This document shows positions 43,124 to 52,913 of a DNA stretch of 64,000 nt, piece after piece. Origin of the DNA: JBHEBG01 sp046557915. GTDB taxonomy: Bacteria; Bacteroidota; Bacteroidia; Flavobacteriales; Flavobacteriaceae. The notes under the pieces were generated by a model, which saw nothing but the letters and a program-made list of their open reading frames with translations, searched no databases and was not told the origin of the DNA. The position numbers and the translations under genes were made by a program. Each line of letters starts with the position of its first letter. Position 1 is the first letter of the stretch. The DNA lies in contig NZ_JBHEBG010000001.1 of NCBI RefSeq assembly GCF_046557915.1, positions 1,302,001 to 1,366,000 of the forward strand, read 5' to 3'.

Positions 43124-44503
43124 CTACCTGTTCTTTAAGGTCTCCATTGCCGATAAAAAGGTTTGTGTTATGGATACTTGTTGTTGGTGTACCCCAGCTC
43201 TGGTAATCAATTGTCCGTGTGAAATGGTGTTCAAATTTAAACTAGGATCTCCGGCATATACGATGGTAGAGGCAAGGTTCTCCATGGAAGAACTTGCAAT
43301 TAAAGGTGCGGAAGCATCAATTACACAAGCGTTTAATGGTTGCCCGATCTTGAAGAAATCCGATGTAGTGTTGCCCATAGCTTTTCGGCCACTTAGGGTT
43401 GCCATTTCCAAGGCATGCATTCCACTGTCGCCATGAGTATGATAAGAATAGCTATTGCGATTATGGGAAGTTAACCGTTGCCCATAGTCTAATATTCGTA
43501 ATTCCTCCACGGGACTTAGCCCAACATGACTGTCTGTGCCAATACTCCATTTTCCGCCATGCTCTTCGTATTTCCGTAATGGAAACAACCCATCCCCAAG
43601 GTTTCCTTCGGTACTTGGGCAAAGCACTACGTGCGTTTTGCTTTTGGCCAATCTGGCAATTTCGTCGTCGCTTAGATGTGTGGCATGTACCAGGTGAAAT
43701 CTGTCGTTAAGACCTACGTTGTCCAATAACCATTGCACCGGCCTTTTACCCAAATATTCCATGGCATCGGCCACCTCTTTTTTCTGTTCCGAAACATGAA
43801 TATGAAAGGGGAAGTCTTGTGGTCCGGATTTGGCAATTTCCACAATATCTAGAGGTTCTACCCCACGCATGGAATGTATACCCATAGCAATGTTAGCATG
43901 CGAATAATGTTTGCAAGCCGCTTTGCTTGCTTCCAAGAGCTTTAGATAGTCTTCAATGGTAGGGGAGATAAAACGTCTTTGTCTTTCGTTCGGTTCCAGT
44001 CCAAAACCGCCTTTTTGATAAAAAATGGGAACTAGGGTAATACCAAGGCCAACGGTTTTTGCCGCAGATATCAATCTGCTCCCCATTTCCGCCAAATTGG
44101 CGTAAGGTTTTCCATTTTTATCGTGGTGTACATAATGAAATTCGGCTACGTTGGTGTACCCATGTCTTGCCATTTCTGTGTAGAGCATAGTTGCCACGGC
44201 TTCCATCTGATCGGGGTCCAAGGAAAGCGCCAACTGGTACATGGCTTCGCGCCATCCCCAGAAATCATCTTGGGCAGCTTTGTTTTCATGTCTTTCCGCC
44301 AAGCCCGCCATAGCATATTGAAAGGCATGCGAATGTGCATTCTGAAAAGCAGGTAATGCATAACCACCAAGCACCTGTTGTGTTTGAATATTTGGGTCGA
44401 ATGAAAAAATATCGGTCACGGTTCCGACGGTATTTACCGTAATCCCCATATTCGGCAGCCAGCCATTATTTTGTAGTATACCTTTGAACAGATAGGTTTT
44501 CAT
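43124..44503 (-). CDS. hutF: Formimidoylglutamate deiminase
   Basis: This 459-residue amidohydrolase has metal-binding blocks NAHSHAFQYAMAG, HIHVSEQ, HATHL and GTDSHVG. It converts N-formimino-glutamate to N-formyl-glutamate plus ammonia, the fourth step of the five-step histidine pathway. It overlaps hutG by 4 bp (ATGA) and is the last gene of the hut operon. Confidence 0.93.
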   Translation of the reverse strand: MKTYLFKGILQNNGWLPNMGITVNTVGTVTDIFSFDPNIQTQQVLGGYALPAFQNAHSHAFQYAMAGLAERHENKAAQDDFWGWREAMYQLALSLDPDQMEAVATMLYTEMARHGYTNVAEFHYVHHDKNGKPYANLAEMGSRLISAAKTVGLGITLVPIFYQKGGFGLEPNERQRRFISPTIEDYLKLLEASKAACKHYSHANIAMGIHSMRGVEPLDIVEIAKSGPQDFPFHIHVSEQKKEVADAMEYLGKRPVQWLLDNVGLNDRFHLVHATHLSDDEIARLAKSKTHVVLCPSTEGNLGDGLFPLRKYEEHGGKWSIGTDSHVGLSPVEELRILDYGQRLTSHNRNSYSYHTHGDSGMHALEMATLSGRKAMGNTTSDFFKIGQPLNACVIDASAPLIASSSMENLASTIVYAGDPSLNLNTISHGQLITRAGVHQQQVSITQTFLSAMETLKNR

Positions 44504-45309
44504 AAAGCGGTCTTCATGGTTTCGATAAGTGTTTCCATAGTGTGCTTAAGTACTTTTTGTACTTGTTTTGCACGCGTCTTGTTGTAAGTGATTTCATTGT
44601 CGTCCATATACAGTATTTTGTTCATTTCGAGCTGTAACGTATGGACATTCTCCTCAGGCTTTCCAAAATAACGGGTAATGTGTCCTCCTTTAAAAGGCGA
44701 ATTATGACTTACCTTAAAATTCCCAGACCTCAATCCTTTGAGCGCTGTATTGATCAGCAATGGACTGGCAGTCTTTTCATCATTATTGCCCAATATCATA
44801 TCTGGAAAAGGAGTTTCCTGAATGGTACTTACCCTATGGCGGATAGAGTGTGCATCCCAGAGAAGTACATGTCCAAATTGTTTCTTTCGCTCGGCCAGAA
44901 GAGCCATCAACTTGTCATAATAAGGGTTGTAATATGCTTTTAACCTGCGTGTCTTCTCTTCTTGGTCTGGTTCAAAACTAGAGGATTTGTAGATTTTGTT
45001 ACCAAAAAAATCGGTTGTTGGGGTATTCGAGGTTATCAATCGTTGGTCGTTGTAGAGTGGAACACTTTTCGGGTCTCTATTAAGATCTATGACCCATCTA
45101 CTAAGATTTGCCCTTATCAACGTAATGCCCAGGGAAGGGGCAAACTTATATAGCTTGTGCACATACCAATCCGTATCATCGAGGTGTTTGCGCATTCTTT
45201 TTTTGTAAAGACCCTTCACTTCTTTGGGAAAACCGGTGCCAGAATGCGGAACACTGATCACTATGGGCACCAAAGGTGACTTGGGCATTTTAATATTGAA
45301 TACATCCAT
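44500..45309 (-). CDS. hutG: N-formylglutamate amidohydrolase
   Basis: This 269-residue protein of the FGase family has the N-terminal PIVISVPHSGTGFP, the central LLWDAHSIRH, and GGHITRYFG with catalytic/metal residues. It hydrolyses N-formyl-glutamate to glutamate and formate, completing the hutF-dependent route. It overlaps hutF by 4 bp and follows hutU by 19 bp. Confidence 0.9.
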   Translation of the reverse strand: MDVFNIKMPKSPLVPIVISVPHSGTGFPKEVKGLYKKRMRKHLDDTDWYVHKLYKFAPSLGITLIRANLSRWVIDLNRDPKSVPLYNDQRLITSNTPTTDFFGNKIYKSSSFEPDQEEKTRRLKAYYNPYYDKLMALLAERKKQFGHVLLWDAHSIRHRVSTIQETPFPDMILGNNDEKTASPLLINTALKGLRSGNFKVSHNSPFKGGHITRYFGKPEENVHTLQLEMNKILYMDDNEITYNKTRAKQVQKVLKHTMETLIETMKTAL

Positions 45310-45328
45310 AGTTCCGCTACATTAAATT

Positions 45329-47350
45329 TTAATTAAATAGATTGTCCAACAGTCCATCCTCCACCAAATTGGGTAAGGTTACTTTTAGGTCGGGAGTTCT
45401 TTCCATTTCGCGTTTTATTGCAAATAAGGCTTCCTTATTTCTTGCCCAGCTTCTTCTAGATATACCATTATTAACATCATAGAACAACATGCTCTGTAAA
45501 CGCCTCGAGGCTTCTTCCGAGCCATCGAGTACCATTCCGAATCCTCCATTGATCACTTCACCCCAACCTACACCACCGCCATTGTGGATAGATACCCAGG
45601 TAGCTCCTCTAAAACTATCGCCTATAACATTATGTATGGCCATGTCGGCAGTGAACTTGCTGCCGTCGTAGATGTTGCTGGTTTCCCTAAAGGGAGAATC
45701 CGTACCGCTAACATCGTGGTGATCGCGTCCTAGGACTACAGGGAAGGTAATCTCACCCGTATTTATGGCTTGATTAAATGCCTCCGCAATTTTTGCCCTG
45801 CCTTCGGCATCTGCATACAGTATTCTGGCTTGTGAACCTACTACTAATTTGTTGTTTTCTGCTTCTTCGATCCATGTGATATTGTCTTGCATTTGCTGTT
45901 GGATCTCTTCTGGGGCATCTTGCCTAATTTGTTTCATAACCGCTAGGGCGATAGCATCGGTCTTCTGAAGATCCTTTGGGTTGCCAGAGGTACAGACCCA
46001 TCTGAACGGACCAAAGCCATAGTCAAAACACATCGGCCCTAAAATGTCTTGCACATAGGAAGGGTATTTAAAATCGATTTTATTCGCGGCCATAACATCA
46101 GCTCCGGCACGGGAAGCTTCTAGAAGAAAAGCATTGCCATAGTCAAAGAAATAAGTGCCTCTTTCCGTATGCTTGTTTATGGCTTCCGCTTGTCTTCGTA
46201 AGGATTTTTGCACGTGGTTCTTAAATGCTTCCGGGTTTTGGCTCATTAATCCGTTGGCTTCCTCAAAACTTAATCCAACCGGATAATACCCCCCGGACCA
46301 AGGGTTGTGCAGGGATGTTTGGTCGGACCCCAGATGAACAAACAGTTCTTCATCATAAAACTTTTCCCATACGTCTACCACATTTCCAAGAAAGGCAATA
46401 GAAACCACTTCATTTGCTTCTACGGCTCTTTTACAACGGGCAACAAGGGCATCCATATCATCCATCAACTCATCTACCCAACCTTGTTCGTGTCTTTTGT
46501 GGGCGGCGGCGGCGTTTACCTCGGCACAAACGGTGATACAACCGGCTATGTTTCCGGCCTTGGGCTGGGCACCGCTCATACCTCCCAGACCAGCGGTAAG
46601 GAATATCTTTCCGGCGGAAGACTCAGATTTCCCCAATACTTTTCTAAAAGCGTTCATTACCGTTATAGCTGTTCCATGAACAATGCCCTGAGGACCAATG
46701 TACATATAGGATCCGGCAGTCATTTGCCCGTACTGGGTTACGCCCAAAGCATTGTACTTTTCCCAATCGTCTGGTTTGGAATAATTGGGGATCATCATAC
46801 CGTTGGTAACTACAACCCGTGGAGCTTCGGGTGATGATGGGAACAGTCCCATGGGATGACCAGAATAGATATGTAAGGTCTGTTCTTGGGTCATATTGGC
46901 CAGATATTGCATGGTGAGCAGGTATTGTGCCCAGTTTTGAAATACGGCACCGTTGCCCCCATAGGTAATTAATTCTTCGGGATGTTGCGCTACTTTTGGG
47001 TCCAGATTATTCTGTATCATCAGCATAATACAGGCCGCTTGATGCGACTTGGCCGGATATTCACCCACAGGTCTGGCGTACATTGCGTAATCTGGTTTAA
47101 AACGATGCATATAGATCCTACCGTATTCTTCCAATTCCGCGGCAAACTCCTGTGCCAATTCTTGGTGCCATTCTTTTGGAAAGTAGCGAAGGGCGTTACG
47201 AACGGCTAGTCTTTTTTCTTCCAAAGCAAGGATATCCTTTCGTTTAGGCGCACTGTTGGCGTTGTCGGGATATGGTTTCTTTTCCGGTAAATTGGCCGGA
47301 ATGCCCTGTAATACTTGCGATTTAAAATCTAACTGCGTGGTACTTTCCAT
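45329..47350 (-). CDS. hutU: Urocanate hydratase
   Basis: This 673-residue enzyme adds water to urocanate to give imidazolonepropionate, using tightly bound NAD+. The family blocks GGNGAVFQNWAQ, GHPMGLFPS, TAGLGGMSGAQPKAG and GRDHHDVSGTDSPFRET are visible. It is about 110 residues longer than the typical 555-residue form and belongs to the long subtype. It is 5 bp after hutI. A long open frame on the opposite strand is a shadow. Confidence 0.94.
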   Translation of the reverse strand: MESTTQLDFKSQVLQGIPANLPEKKPYPDNANSAPKRKDILALEEKRLAVRNALRYFPKEWHQELAQEFAAELEEYGRIYMHRFKPDYAMYARPVGEYPAKSHQAACIMLMIQNNLDPKVAQHPEELITYGGNGAVFQNWAQYLLTMQYLANMTQEQTLHIYSGHPMGLFPSSPEAPRVVVTNGMMIPNYSKPDDWEKYNALGVTQYGQMTAGSYMYIGPQGIVHGTAITVMNAFRKVLGKSESSAGKIFLTAGLGGMSGAQPKAGNIAGCITVCAEVNAAAAHKRHEQGWVDELMDDMDALVARCKRAVEANEVVSIAFLGNVVDVWEKFYDEELFVHLGSDQTSLHNPWSGGYYPVGLSFEEANGLMSQNPEAFKNHVQKSLRRQAEAINKHTERGTYFFDYGNAFLLEASRAGADVMAANKIDFKYPSYVQDILGPMCFDYGFGPFRWVCTSGNPKDLQKTDAIALAVMKQIRQDAPEEIQQQMQDNITWIEEAENNKLVVGSQARILYADAEGRAKIAEAFNQAINTGEITFPVVLGRDHHDVSGTDSPFRETSNIYDGSKFTADMAIHNVIGDSFRGATWVSIHNGGGVGWGEVINGGFGMVLDGSEEASRRLQSMLFYDVNNGISRRSWARNKEALFAIKREMERTPDLKVTLPNLVEDGLLDNLFN

Positions 47351-47355
47351 CTGTA

Positions 47356-48612
47356 TTATGCTTTTTGTCCATTAAAAACCAAGTCTCCCTCTTTCCACAC
47401 CATGCTGGGAATGAGCATCCCTTGCTGGTACAGAATTTCCTTGTAGTCGTGGGTGGGAAATATGGTAAGATCTGCCAAATGTCCAACCTCTAGGCTTCCC
47501 CTATCGGTTAGCTTTAATGCGGCAGCGGCCCTAGTGGTAATGCCCGCCAATATTTCTAAGTTGGTCAGTTTTTCAAAAGTTCCGAACACTGTGGCCTGCA
47601 TCAATAAATTACCCATAGGTGCAGAACCAGGGTTCCAATCGCTTGCAATGGCCAATGTCCCACCGGCATCCAGAATTTTTCGGCCTGGTGTATAGTTGCA
47701 GCCCAAGCCCATGGATGCCCCAGGTAATGCGGTGGCTATTACATTACTGCTTGCCAAAAGATTAATTTCCTTTTCGGTGCTTGCCTCCAAATGATCGGCG
47801 CTGATTGCACCGATTTCCACAGCTATTTCACTACCTCCGGTAGAAAATTGATCTGCATGTACCGTTATGTCGAATCCCATGGATACCGCTTTTTCAAAAT
47901 AGGGGCGAATTACTTCTTGGGAAAAAGCACTTTCCTCAATAAAAGCGTCTACGCGGTTGGTCAATTGCTCTTCTTTTAGTTTGGGAAAAAGTGATGTGGC
48001 TATTTCTGATAAGTATTCTTCTGCGGTACCGTTATAATCTTTTGGAAACATATGTGCCGCCAAACAGGTGGGTATTAGGCTTGCAGGGATGTTTTTATCC
48101 GCAGTTTTAATGGCGCGTAGCATTTTCAGTTCTTCATCAACGGAAAGACCATAACCACTTTTAACCTCTATAGTAGTGACCCCATGCCGAAGATGTCTGT
48201 TGGCCCGGGCAACTATACCTGTTGTAAGTTGCTCTTTACTGGCTTTTCTGGTCTGGGTTACCGTGTCCCAAATACCACCACCCGCTTTGGCAATTTCCAA
48301 ATAAGACTTTCCGGCATTTCGCATGGCATAGTCGTTGGCCCTAGATCCGCCAAAGCAGATATGGGTATGGGTGTCTATAAAACCGGGTAAACAAACCACA
48401 TCACCCGTCAACGTTACCAATTCTGCATTCAATGTTTTGGCTTGTGACATCAGGTCCGTGAACCTTCCTGTAGCATATATAACATTGTCCTCTACCAAAA
48501 CGCCGCCATCTTCAATAATTAGGAGTTCTTCATCTTGCAAAGCGCCCCTAAGGGGCAATCCGGTCATGGGGAGTAGTTGTTTAAAAGGACCTATTAGTTT
48601 GATTTTTTTCAT
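47356..48612 (-). CDS. hutI: Imidazolonepropionase
   Basis: This is an amidohydrolase of about 418 residues with metal ligands in PGFIDTHTHICFGGSR, VHADQF, GAISADHLE and SDWNPGS. It opens imidazolonepropionate to N-formimino-glutamate. The frame extends to 48630 inside hutH; MKKIKLIGP at 48612 fits family starts and leaves a 4-bp gap. It is followed by hutU after 5 bp. Confidence 0.93.
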   Translation of the reverse strand: MKKIKLIGPFKQLLPMTGLPLRGALQDEELLIIEDGGVLVEDNVIYATGRFTDLMSQAKTLNAELVTLTGDVVCLPGFIDTHTHICFGGSRANDYAMRNAGKSYLEIAKAGGGIWDTVTQTRKASKEQLTTGIVARANRHLRHGVTTIEVKSGYGLSVDEELKMLRAIKTADKNIPASLIPTCLAAHMFPKDYNGTAEEYLSEIATSLFPKLKEEQLTNRVDAFIEESAFSQEVIRPYFEKAVSMGFDITVHADQFSTGGSEIAVEIGAISADHLEASTEKEINLLASSNVIATALPGASMGLGCNYTPGRKILDAGGTLAIASDWNPGSAPMGNLLMQATVFGTFEKLTNLEILAGITTRAAAALKLTDRGSLEVGHLADLTIFPTHDYKEILYQQGMLIPSMVWKEGDLVFNGQKA

Positions 48613-48616
48613 AGTA

Positions 48617-50194
48617 TCAATATACTTCAAATTCGTGTGAAAAAGGCGTGCTTAGGGAGAGTTCTTCCTTGGCTAAGGTCTCGCTGATAACTTGTAGGAT
48701 GGTTCCTTGTTTTATCATTTGAAGCCCTAGTTCAATATCGTCAGAAAAGACGCGATCTTTATCCGCAAAACTTACTTTACTCCTAACTTTTTGATGCACC
48801 ATATCTAGAAGTATCCCAGATTTTAAAGGCTTTCTAAATTCAAAGGCCTGGGAGGCCGTCAACAATTCTATGGCCAATATTTTTTCAACATTTTCAATTA
48901 CCTGAAGCGCTTTTCTGCCGCCGATGGATCCCATGCTTACGTGGTCTTCCTGTCCTAAAGAGGTTGGGATACTATCTGCACTGGAAGGAAAACACAATCC
49001 CTTATTTTCACTTGCGAGAGCGGCGGTTGTGTATTGCAAAATCATGTATCCCGAGTTGATACCTGTATCTTCCATAAGCAGTTTTGGCACTCCGGGGCTA
49101 TTACCTTCAAGGGCCAGATAAATTCGGCGGTCAGAGATATTCCCTATTTCCGAGGCAGCCAAGCAGGCATAATCCAAGGCCATGGCCAAGGGTTGTCCGT
49201 GAAAACTGCCCCCACTTATAGTAAGTTCCTCATTTATGATAATGGGGTTGTCAGTAACAGAATTAAGTTCAATTTCTAGCAATTCCTTTAGATGCAACCA
49301 CGCATTTCTAGAAGCGCCGTGTACTTGCGGAATACACCGCAGCGAGTAGGGGTCTTGCACACGTTCGCAATCTACATGGTCTTCCATGATTTCGGAGCCC
49401 TTTAAGAGCGATTTTACCCTAGAGGCCACATGTACATTGCCTTTAAAGGGCCTTAACGCATGTAGTTCATCATAAAAGGGTTTTATAGAACCCTGGAGGC
49501 CTTCGATCATCATGGCACCAATGATATCTGCCTGATTAAGGCAACTTTGTAGTTTATCAACCACCTTAACTGCATGGGCAGCAATAAATTGGGTGCCGTT
49601 TATAAGTGCCAGTCCTTCTTTGGGACCCAGCTCCAAGGTACCAAGCCCTGTTTTATTAAAAAACTCCTCTGTAGTTATGGTTTCACCCTTATAATTTACT
49701 TTTCCCAAACCAATAAGCGGAAGAAACAGATGGGAAAGAGGTGCCAGATCTCCCGAAGCTCCTACAGAACCTTGCGAGGGAACAACGGGAATGGCATCGT
49801 TGGTAATATGCCATAAAATACGGTCCAAAGTGGTTTCCGCTATCCCGGAATGTCCTTTGGAAAGCGAATGCACCTTAAGAATCAACATCAACTTTGCTAT
49901 TTCGCTGGCTATGGGCTCGCCAACGCCAACGCTATGACTCTTTAAGATGTTGGTCTGTAGTATTTTTGTTTCGGCCTTGGAAATCTTTGTGGTACATAAT
50001 GGTCCAAAACCCGTATTTATGCCGTAGACGGCTTCGCCCTGCTCTACAATGTTCTCTACAATTTGCCTGTTGGCCCTTATATTTTTTCTGGCCTCTCCGG
50101 ATATTTCTCCTTGGACTTCTCCTCTACAAATTGCCAAGGCAATCCCTGCGGTAAGGTAATGTTCGCCAAATAAAAAATTCTTTGATATATCCAT
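48617..50194 (-). CDS. hutH: Histidine ammonia-lyase
   Basis: This 525-residue enzyme carries the self-formed MIO cofactor from Ala146-Ser147-Gly148 in GSVGASGDLAPL, with the family blocks YGINTGFGPL and QEDHVSMG. It deaminates histidine to urocanate. It is the first gene of the leftward hut operon and is divergent from a LysR regulator, across an 81-bp region with an AATTAT-N12-ATAATT inverted repeat. Confidence 0.94.
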   Translation of the reverse strand: MDISKNFLFGEHYLTAGIALAICRGEVQGEISGEARKNIRANRQIVENIVEQGEAVYGINTGFGPLCTTKISKAETKILQTNILKSHSVGVGEPIASEIAKLMLILKVHSLSKGHSGIAETTLDRILWHITNDAIPVVPSQGSVGASGDLAPLSHLFLPLIGLGKVNYKGETITTEEFFNKTGLGTLELGPKEGLALINGTQFIAAHAVKVVDKLQSCLNQADIIGAMMIEGLQGSIKPFYDELHALRPFKGNVHVASRVKSLLKGSEIMEDHVDCERVQDPYSLRCIPQVHGASRNAWLHLKELLEIELNSVTDNPIIINEELTISGGSFHGQPLAMALDYACLAASEIGNISDRRIYLALEGNSPGVPKLLMEDTGINSGYMILQYTTAALASENKGLCFPSSADSIPTSLGQEDHVSMGSIGGRKALQVIENVEKILAIELLTASQAFEFRKPLKSGILLDMVHQKVRSKVSFADKDRVFSDDIELGLQMIKQGTILQVISETLAKEELSLSTPFSHEFEVY

Positions 50195-50219
50195 GCTGAA
50201 AACAGTTTTAACAATATAA

Positions 50220-50243
50220 AATTATTGATTAAGTTTGATAATT
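50220..50243. promoter_or_regulatory. Inverted repeat in the hutH/LysR divergent promoter
   Basis: AATTAT (50220-50225) and ATAATT (50238-50243) are separated by 12 bp. This fits a LysR-type operator (T-N11-A geometry) in the 81-bp intergenic region, 25 nt from hutH and 32 nt from the regulator. Confidence 0.5.
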
Positions 50244-50275
50244 AAAAATACCATCTAAATCAATAATCAATAACT

Positions 50276-51163
50276 ATGAGTTATCAATTGGAACTTCGAC
50301 ATTTTAATTATTTTTTGGCGGTGGCAGAAGAATTACATTACAGAAAAGCGGCGGAAAAGCTATTTATTTCCCAGCCGGGACTAAGCCGGCAAATAAAACA
50401 AATGGAAGAAATTTTGGGGACACAACTCTTTATCAGAAATAAAAAGAAAGTGAGCCTTACCGCGGCAGGGGAATATCTGAAGGGTGAAATTGAGTTTATT
50501 CAAAATCATTTAGAGCTTACCAAAAAAAATTTAAAACTTATCGATGAAGGCAATTCTGGGGAAATAAGAATAGGGTTTTTGGGGTCTGCCATGCAAAATG
50601 TTGTCCCTAAGTTGTTGGTAGAACTCAAAAATGGTTTTCCCGGCATTAAAACTAGCTTGGAAGAATTGTCTAACAATTCGCAAGTGAGCGCCATTGCCAA
50701 AGATCGTTTGGATATTGGTTTTGTTAGGTTGGAGAGGGTTCCCAAAGGAATAAATATCCAAAAGGTTTTTGAAGATACTTTTTCTTTGGTGCTTCCTATG
50801 GAACATCCTTTGGATACCGATAATTTTAGGGGTATGCGCCAGTTGATAAGTGAAGATTTCATTTTGTTTTCCCAAGATTACAGTCCGCTGTATTATGATA
50901 CCGTTATGAGCATTTGCGAAAACGCCGGTTTTTCCCCCAATGTTTCCCATAAATCCGTTCATGCGCAAACTATTTTTAAATTGGTGGAGAACAAGTTGGG
51001 CGTTGCTATTGTTCCTACATCACTGCAGTATGGTTTTCAGATGGACGTAAAATTTATCGAATTAAAAAAAATACCTCAGAAAGCTGTACTCGCGGTAATC
51101 TGGAAAGAAGATAACAGAAACCCTGCTTTGGAACACTGTATAGATTTGTTGTTAAAAAGCTAA
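50276..51163 (+). CDS. LysR family regulator, probable hut regulator
   Basis: This 295-residue protein has an N-terminal HTH (about 5-65; LHYRKAAEKLFISQPGLSRQIKQME) and a C-terminal LysR substrate-binding domain (about 90-290, GEIRIGFLGSAMQNVVPKLL). It is divergent from hutH with an inverted repeat between, so it probably regulates histidine use, with urocanate or histidine as a likely coinducer. This role is inferred from position only. Confidence 0.87.
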   Translation: MSYQLELRHFNYFLAVAEELHYRKAAEKLFISQPGLSRQIKQMEEILGTQLFIRNKKKVSLTAAGEYLKGEIEFIQNHLELTKKNLKLIDEGNSGEIRIGFLGSAMQNVVPKLLVELKNGFPGIKTSLEELSNNSQVSAIAKDRLDIGFVRLERVPKGINIQKVFEDTFSLVLPMEHPLDTDNFRGMRQLISEDFILFSQDYSPLYYDTVMSICENAGFSPNVSHKSVHAQTIFKLVENKLGVAIVPTSLQYGFQMDVKFIELKKIPQKAVLAVIWKEDNRNPALEHCIDLLLKS

Positions 51164-51226
51164 CTATTGCACACAATGTTTTATCATTTCAATGACTTAA
51201 CTTTGAAATTCTTTTAAAGGAGTGGT

Positions 51227-51781
51227 ATGATTTTCGAATTAGTAAAGAACAGGCGTTCTGTATTTCCGGCACAATACAATGATAAACCCATAGCCAAGGC
51301 CGATATTGAGAAGATTTTGGAGGCGGCCACTTGGGCACCCACGCACAAAAAAACAGAACCTTGGCGGTTTAAAGTGTTACAGGGCGAGGCCAAAACCAAA
51401 CTAGGACTGTTTCTGTCCTTAAAATATATGGACAACGAACCCAAGCCTAAGGAGTTCAAAGTCAAAAAATTGATGGAGAACCCAAAGAAGGCCGGCGCCA
51501 TAATCGCTATATGTATGCAAAGGGATCCTTTGGAAAGCATACCGGAATGGGAAGAGATTGCCTCCGTGGCCATGGCGGTCCAAAACATGTGGCTCTGTTG
51601 TACCCAAATGGGTATTGGTTGTTATTGGAGTTCACCAAGTTTGATAAAGTATATGGATGATTTTTTTGCTTTGGCGAAGGGCGAAAAATGTCTGGGATTC
51701 TTTTACATGGGTTATTATGATGACAAGATTCCGGCAGTATCCAGATCAGCAATTGAAGAAAAAGTGGTTTGGTTAGAGTAG
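51227..51781 (+). CDS. Nitroreductase family protein
   Basis: This 184-residue flavoprotein has the FMN-binding N-terminus NRRSVFPAQYNDKPI and the block AATWAPTHKKTEPWRF (about 31-46) typical of the YdjA/nitroreductase group. MAVQNMWLCCTQMGIGCYWSS forms the dimer and FMN pocket. It would reduce nitro compounds, quinones or similar with NAD(P)H. The physiological substrate is unknown. It is monocistronic and convergent with the DUF456 gene (4 bp). Confidence 0.85.
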   Translation: MIFELVKNRRSVFPAQYNDKPIAKADIEKILEAATWAPTHKKTEPWRFKVLQGEAKTKLGLFLSLKYMDNEPKPKEFKVKKLMENPKKAGAIIAICMQRDPLESIPEWEEIASVAMAVQNMWLCCTQMGIGCYWSSPSLIKYMDDFFALAKGEKCLGFFYMGYYDDKIPAVSRSAIEEKVVWLE

Positions 51782-51785
51782 GGCG

Positions 51786-52301
51786 CTAATCGAAGAATGG
51801 AAAAAGTGCCCCTTTGTACTCCCAAGCCTTTGAAATAAAAAGCCCTAGGTAAACAACGGTTACCACAAACTTTAAAAAAGTACCGGTAAGAAAACCAATA
51901 AAGGATCCAAATGCGGCCTTTAAGGCCGTCTTATTGTCGGCCTTGTTGATCAGTTCTCCTACCAGGGCGCCTATAAAAGGCCATACAATAATGCCTAGAA
52001 TCCCAAGAATAGGAAAAATTAGCGCCACTACCAGTCCAATGGTGGTGCCAAACATACCCGCTTTACTACCACCAAATTTTTTGGTGCCCATAGCCGGAAT
52101 AATGTAATCCAAAGCAACCACAATTAAAGCTACAGCCAAGGTAATTCCCAATACAAACCAGTCGTCTGGTATTGCTTTTGTAAGATAAAGAAGTAGCAGC
52201 CCTACCCAACTTATTGGAGGCCCTGGAAGCACGGGAAGAAAGCTTCCCAAGATCCCTATGATCATTAAGAGAAGTCCAATAATAAGAAGTGTAATATCCA
52301 T
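51786..52301 (-). CDS. DUF456 domain-containing membrane protein
   Basis: This 171-residue protein has four to five hydrophobic segments and Gly/Pro-rich turns (FLPVLPGPPISWVGLLLLY). The block GTKKFGGSKAGMFGTTIGLVVALIFPI matches DUF456 (YqgC-like). No function is established. It is monocistronic; 128 bp separate it from the divergent lipoprotein gene. Confidence 0.82.
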   Translation of the reverse strand: MDITLLIIGLLLMIIGILGSFLPVLPGPPISWVGLLLLYLTKAIPDDWFVLGITLAVALIVVALDYIIPAMGTKKFGGSKAGMFGTTIGLVVALIFPILGILGIIVWPFIGALVGELINKADNKTALKAAFGSFIGFLTGTFLKFVVTVVYLGLFISKAWEYKGALFPFFD

Positions 52302-52429
52302 TCGTTTGTTTTCTGTTTGACGAAGATAGGACAGATTTGTTACAACCCTTTTAGGTTATACCGATAAAGTACGGCATCCAATTTAAATTGTTTAAAAAAT
52401 CGTAATTTCCCGCAAAGAATTTTACGCTC

Positions 52430-52906
52430 ATGCGGAAGTTGTGCGCTTTAGGGTTGTTATGTCTTTTCTCCTCGTGCGATTGGTTGGCCTCTAAAGAAGT
52501 AAAGACCAAGAAGTTGGTGAGTAAAGAAATGCAGAGCATCAATTGGAACGATGTGGATCAATATCCTTTATTCCTAGACTGTGATGAGACTGCTTCAAAA
52601 GAAGGGCAACGTGCGTGTTTTGAAAACACCTTGTTGACGCACTTTTCCATGGCCTTGCAAGATTTTGAATTTATTTTTGACGAAGAGTTCCAAGGTACCG
52701 CTTACGTGGATTTTTTAGTGGATAATGACGGTACCCTTAAAATGTTGAAAATAGAAAAACACGATTCCATAGATACGCAAATGCCAGAATTTGATGGCAT
52801 TATTGCCCGAAGTCTTAAAAGTTTGCCACGGGTAGAACCAGCATTGAAAAGGGGAATCCCCGTAAGTGCCAAATTTCGCATACCCATAGTACTTACAACC
52901 AATTGA
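52430..52906 (+). CDS. Small lipoprotein with TonB-C-like domain
   Basis: This 158-residue protein has a lipoprotein signal (LFSSC, Cys at 16) and a C-terminal half (about 85-158) that resembles the TonB C-terminal fold: GTAYVDFLVDNDGTLKMLKI followed by ARSLKSLPRVEPALKRG and a final beta strand. It lacks the TonB helix and Pro-rich linker, so it is not a full energy transducer. It is 7 bp upstream of ruvC and probably co-transcribed. Role unknown. Confidence 0.75.
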   Translation: MRKLCALGLLCLFSSCDWLASKEVKTKKLVSKEMQSINWNDVDQYPLFLDCDETASKEGQRACFENTLLTHFSMALQDFEFIFDEEFQGTAYVDFLVDNDGTLKMLKIEKHDSIDTQMPEFDGIIARSLKSLPRVEPALKRGIPVSAKFRIPIVLTTN

Positions 52907-52913
52907 ATATATT

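Noticed and set aside
46307..46834. A 175-codon open frame on the + strand inside hutU
   Set aside because: It is antisense to a strongly conserved urocanate hydratase region (GGMSGAQPKAG block) and its translation resembles no protein family.
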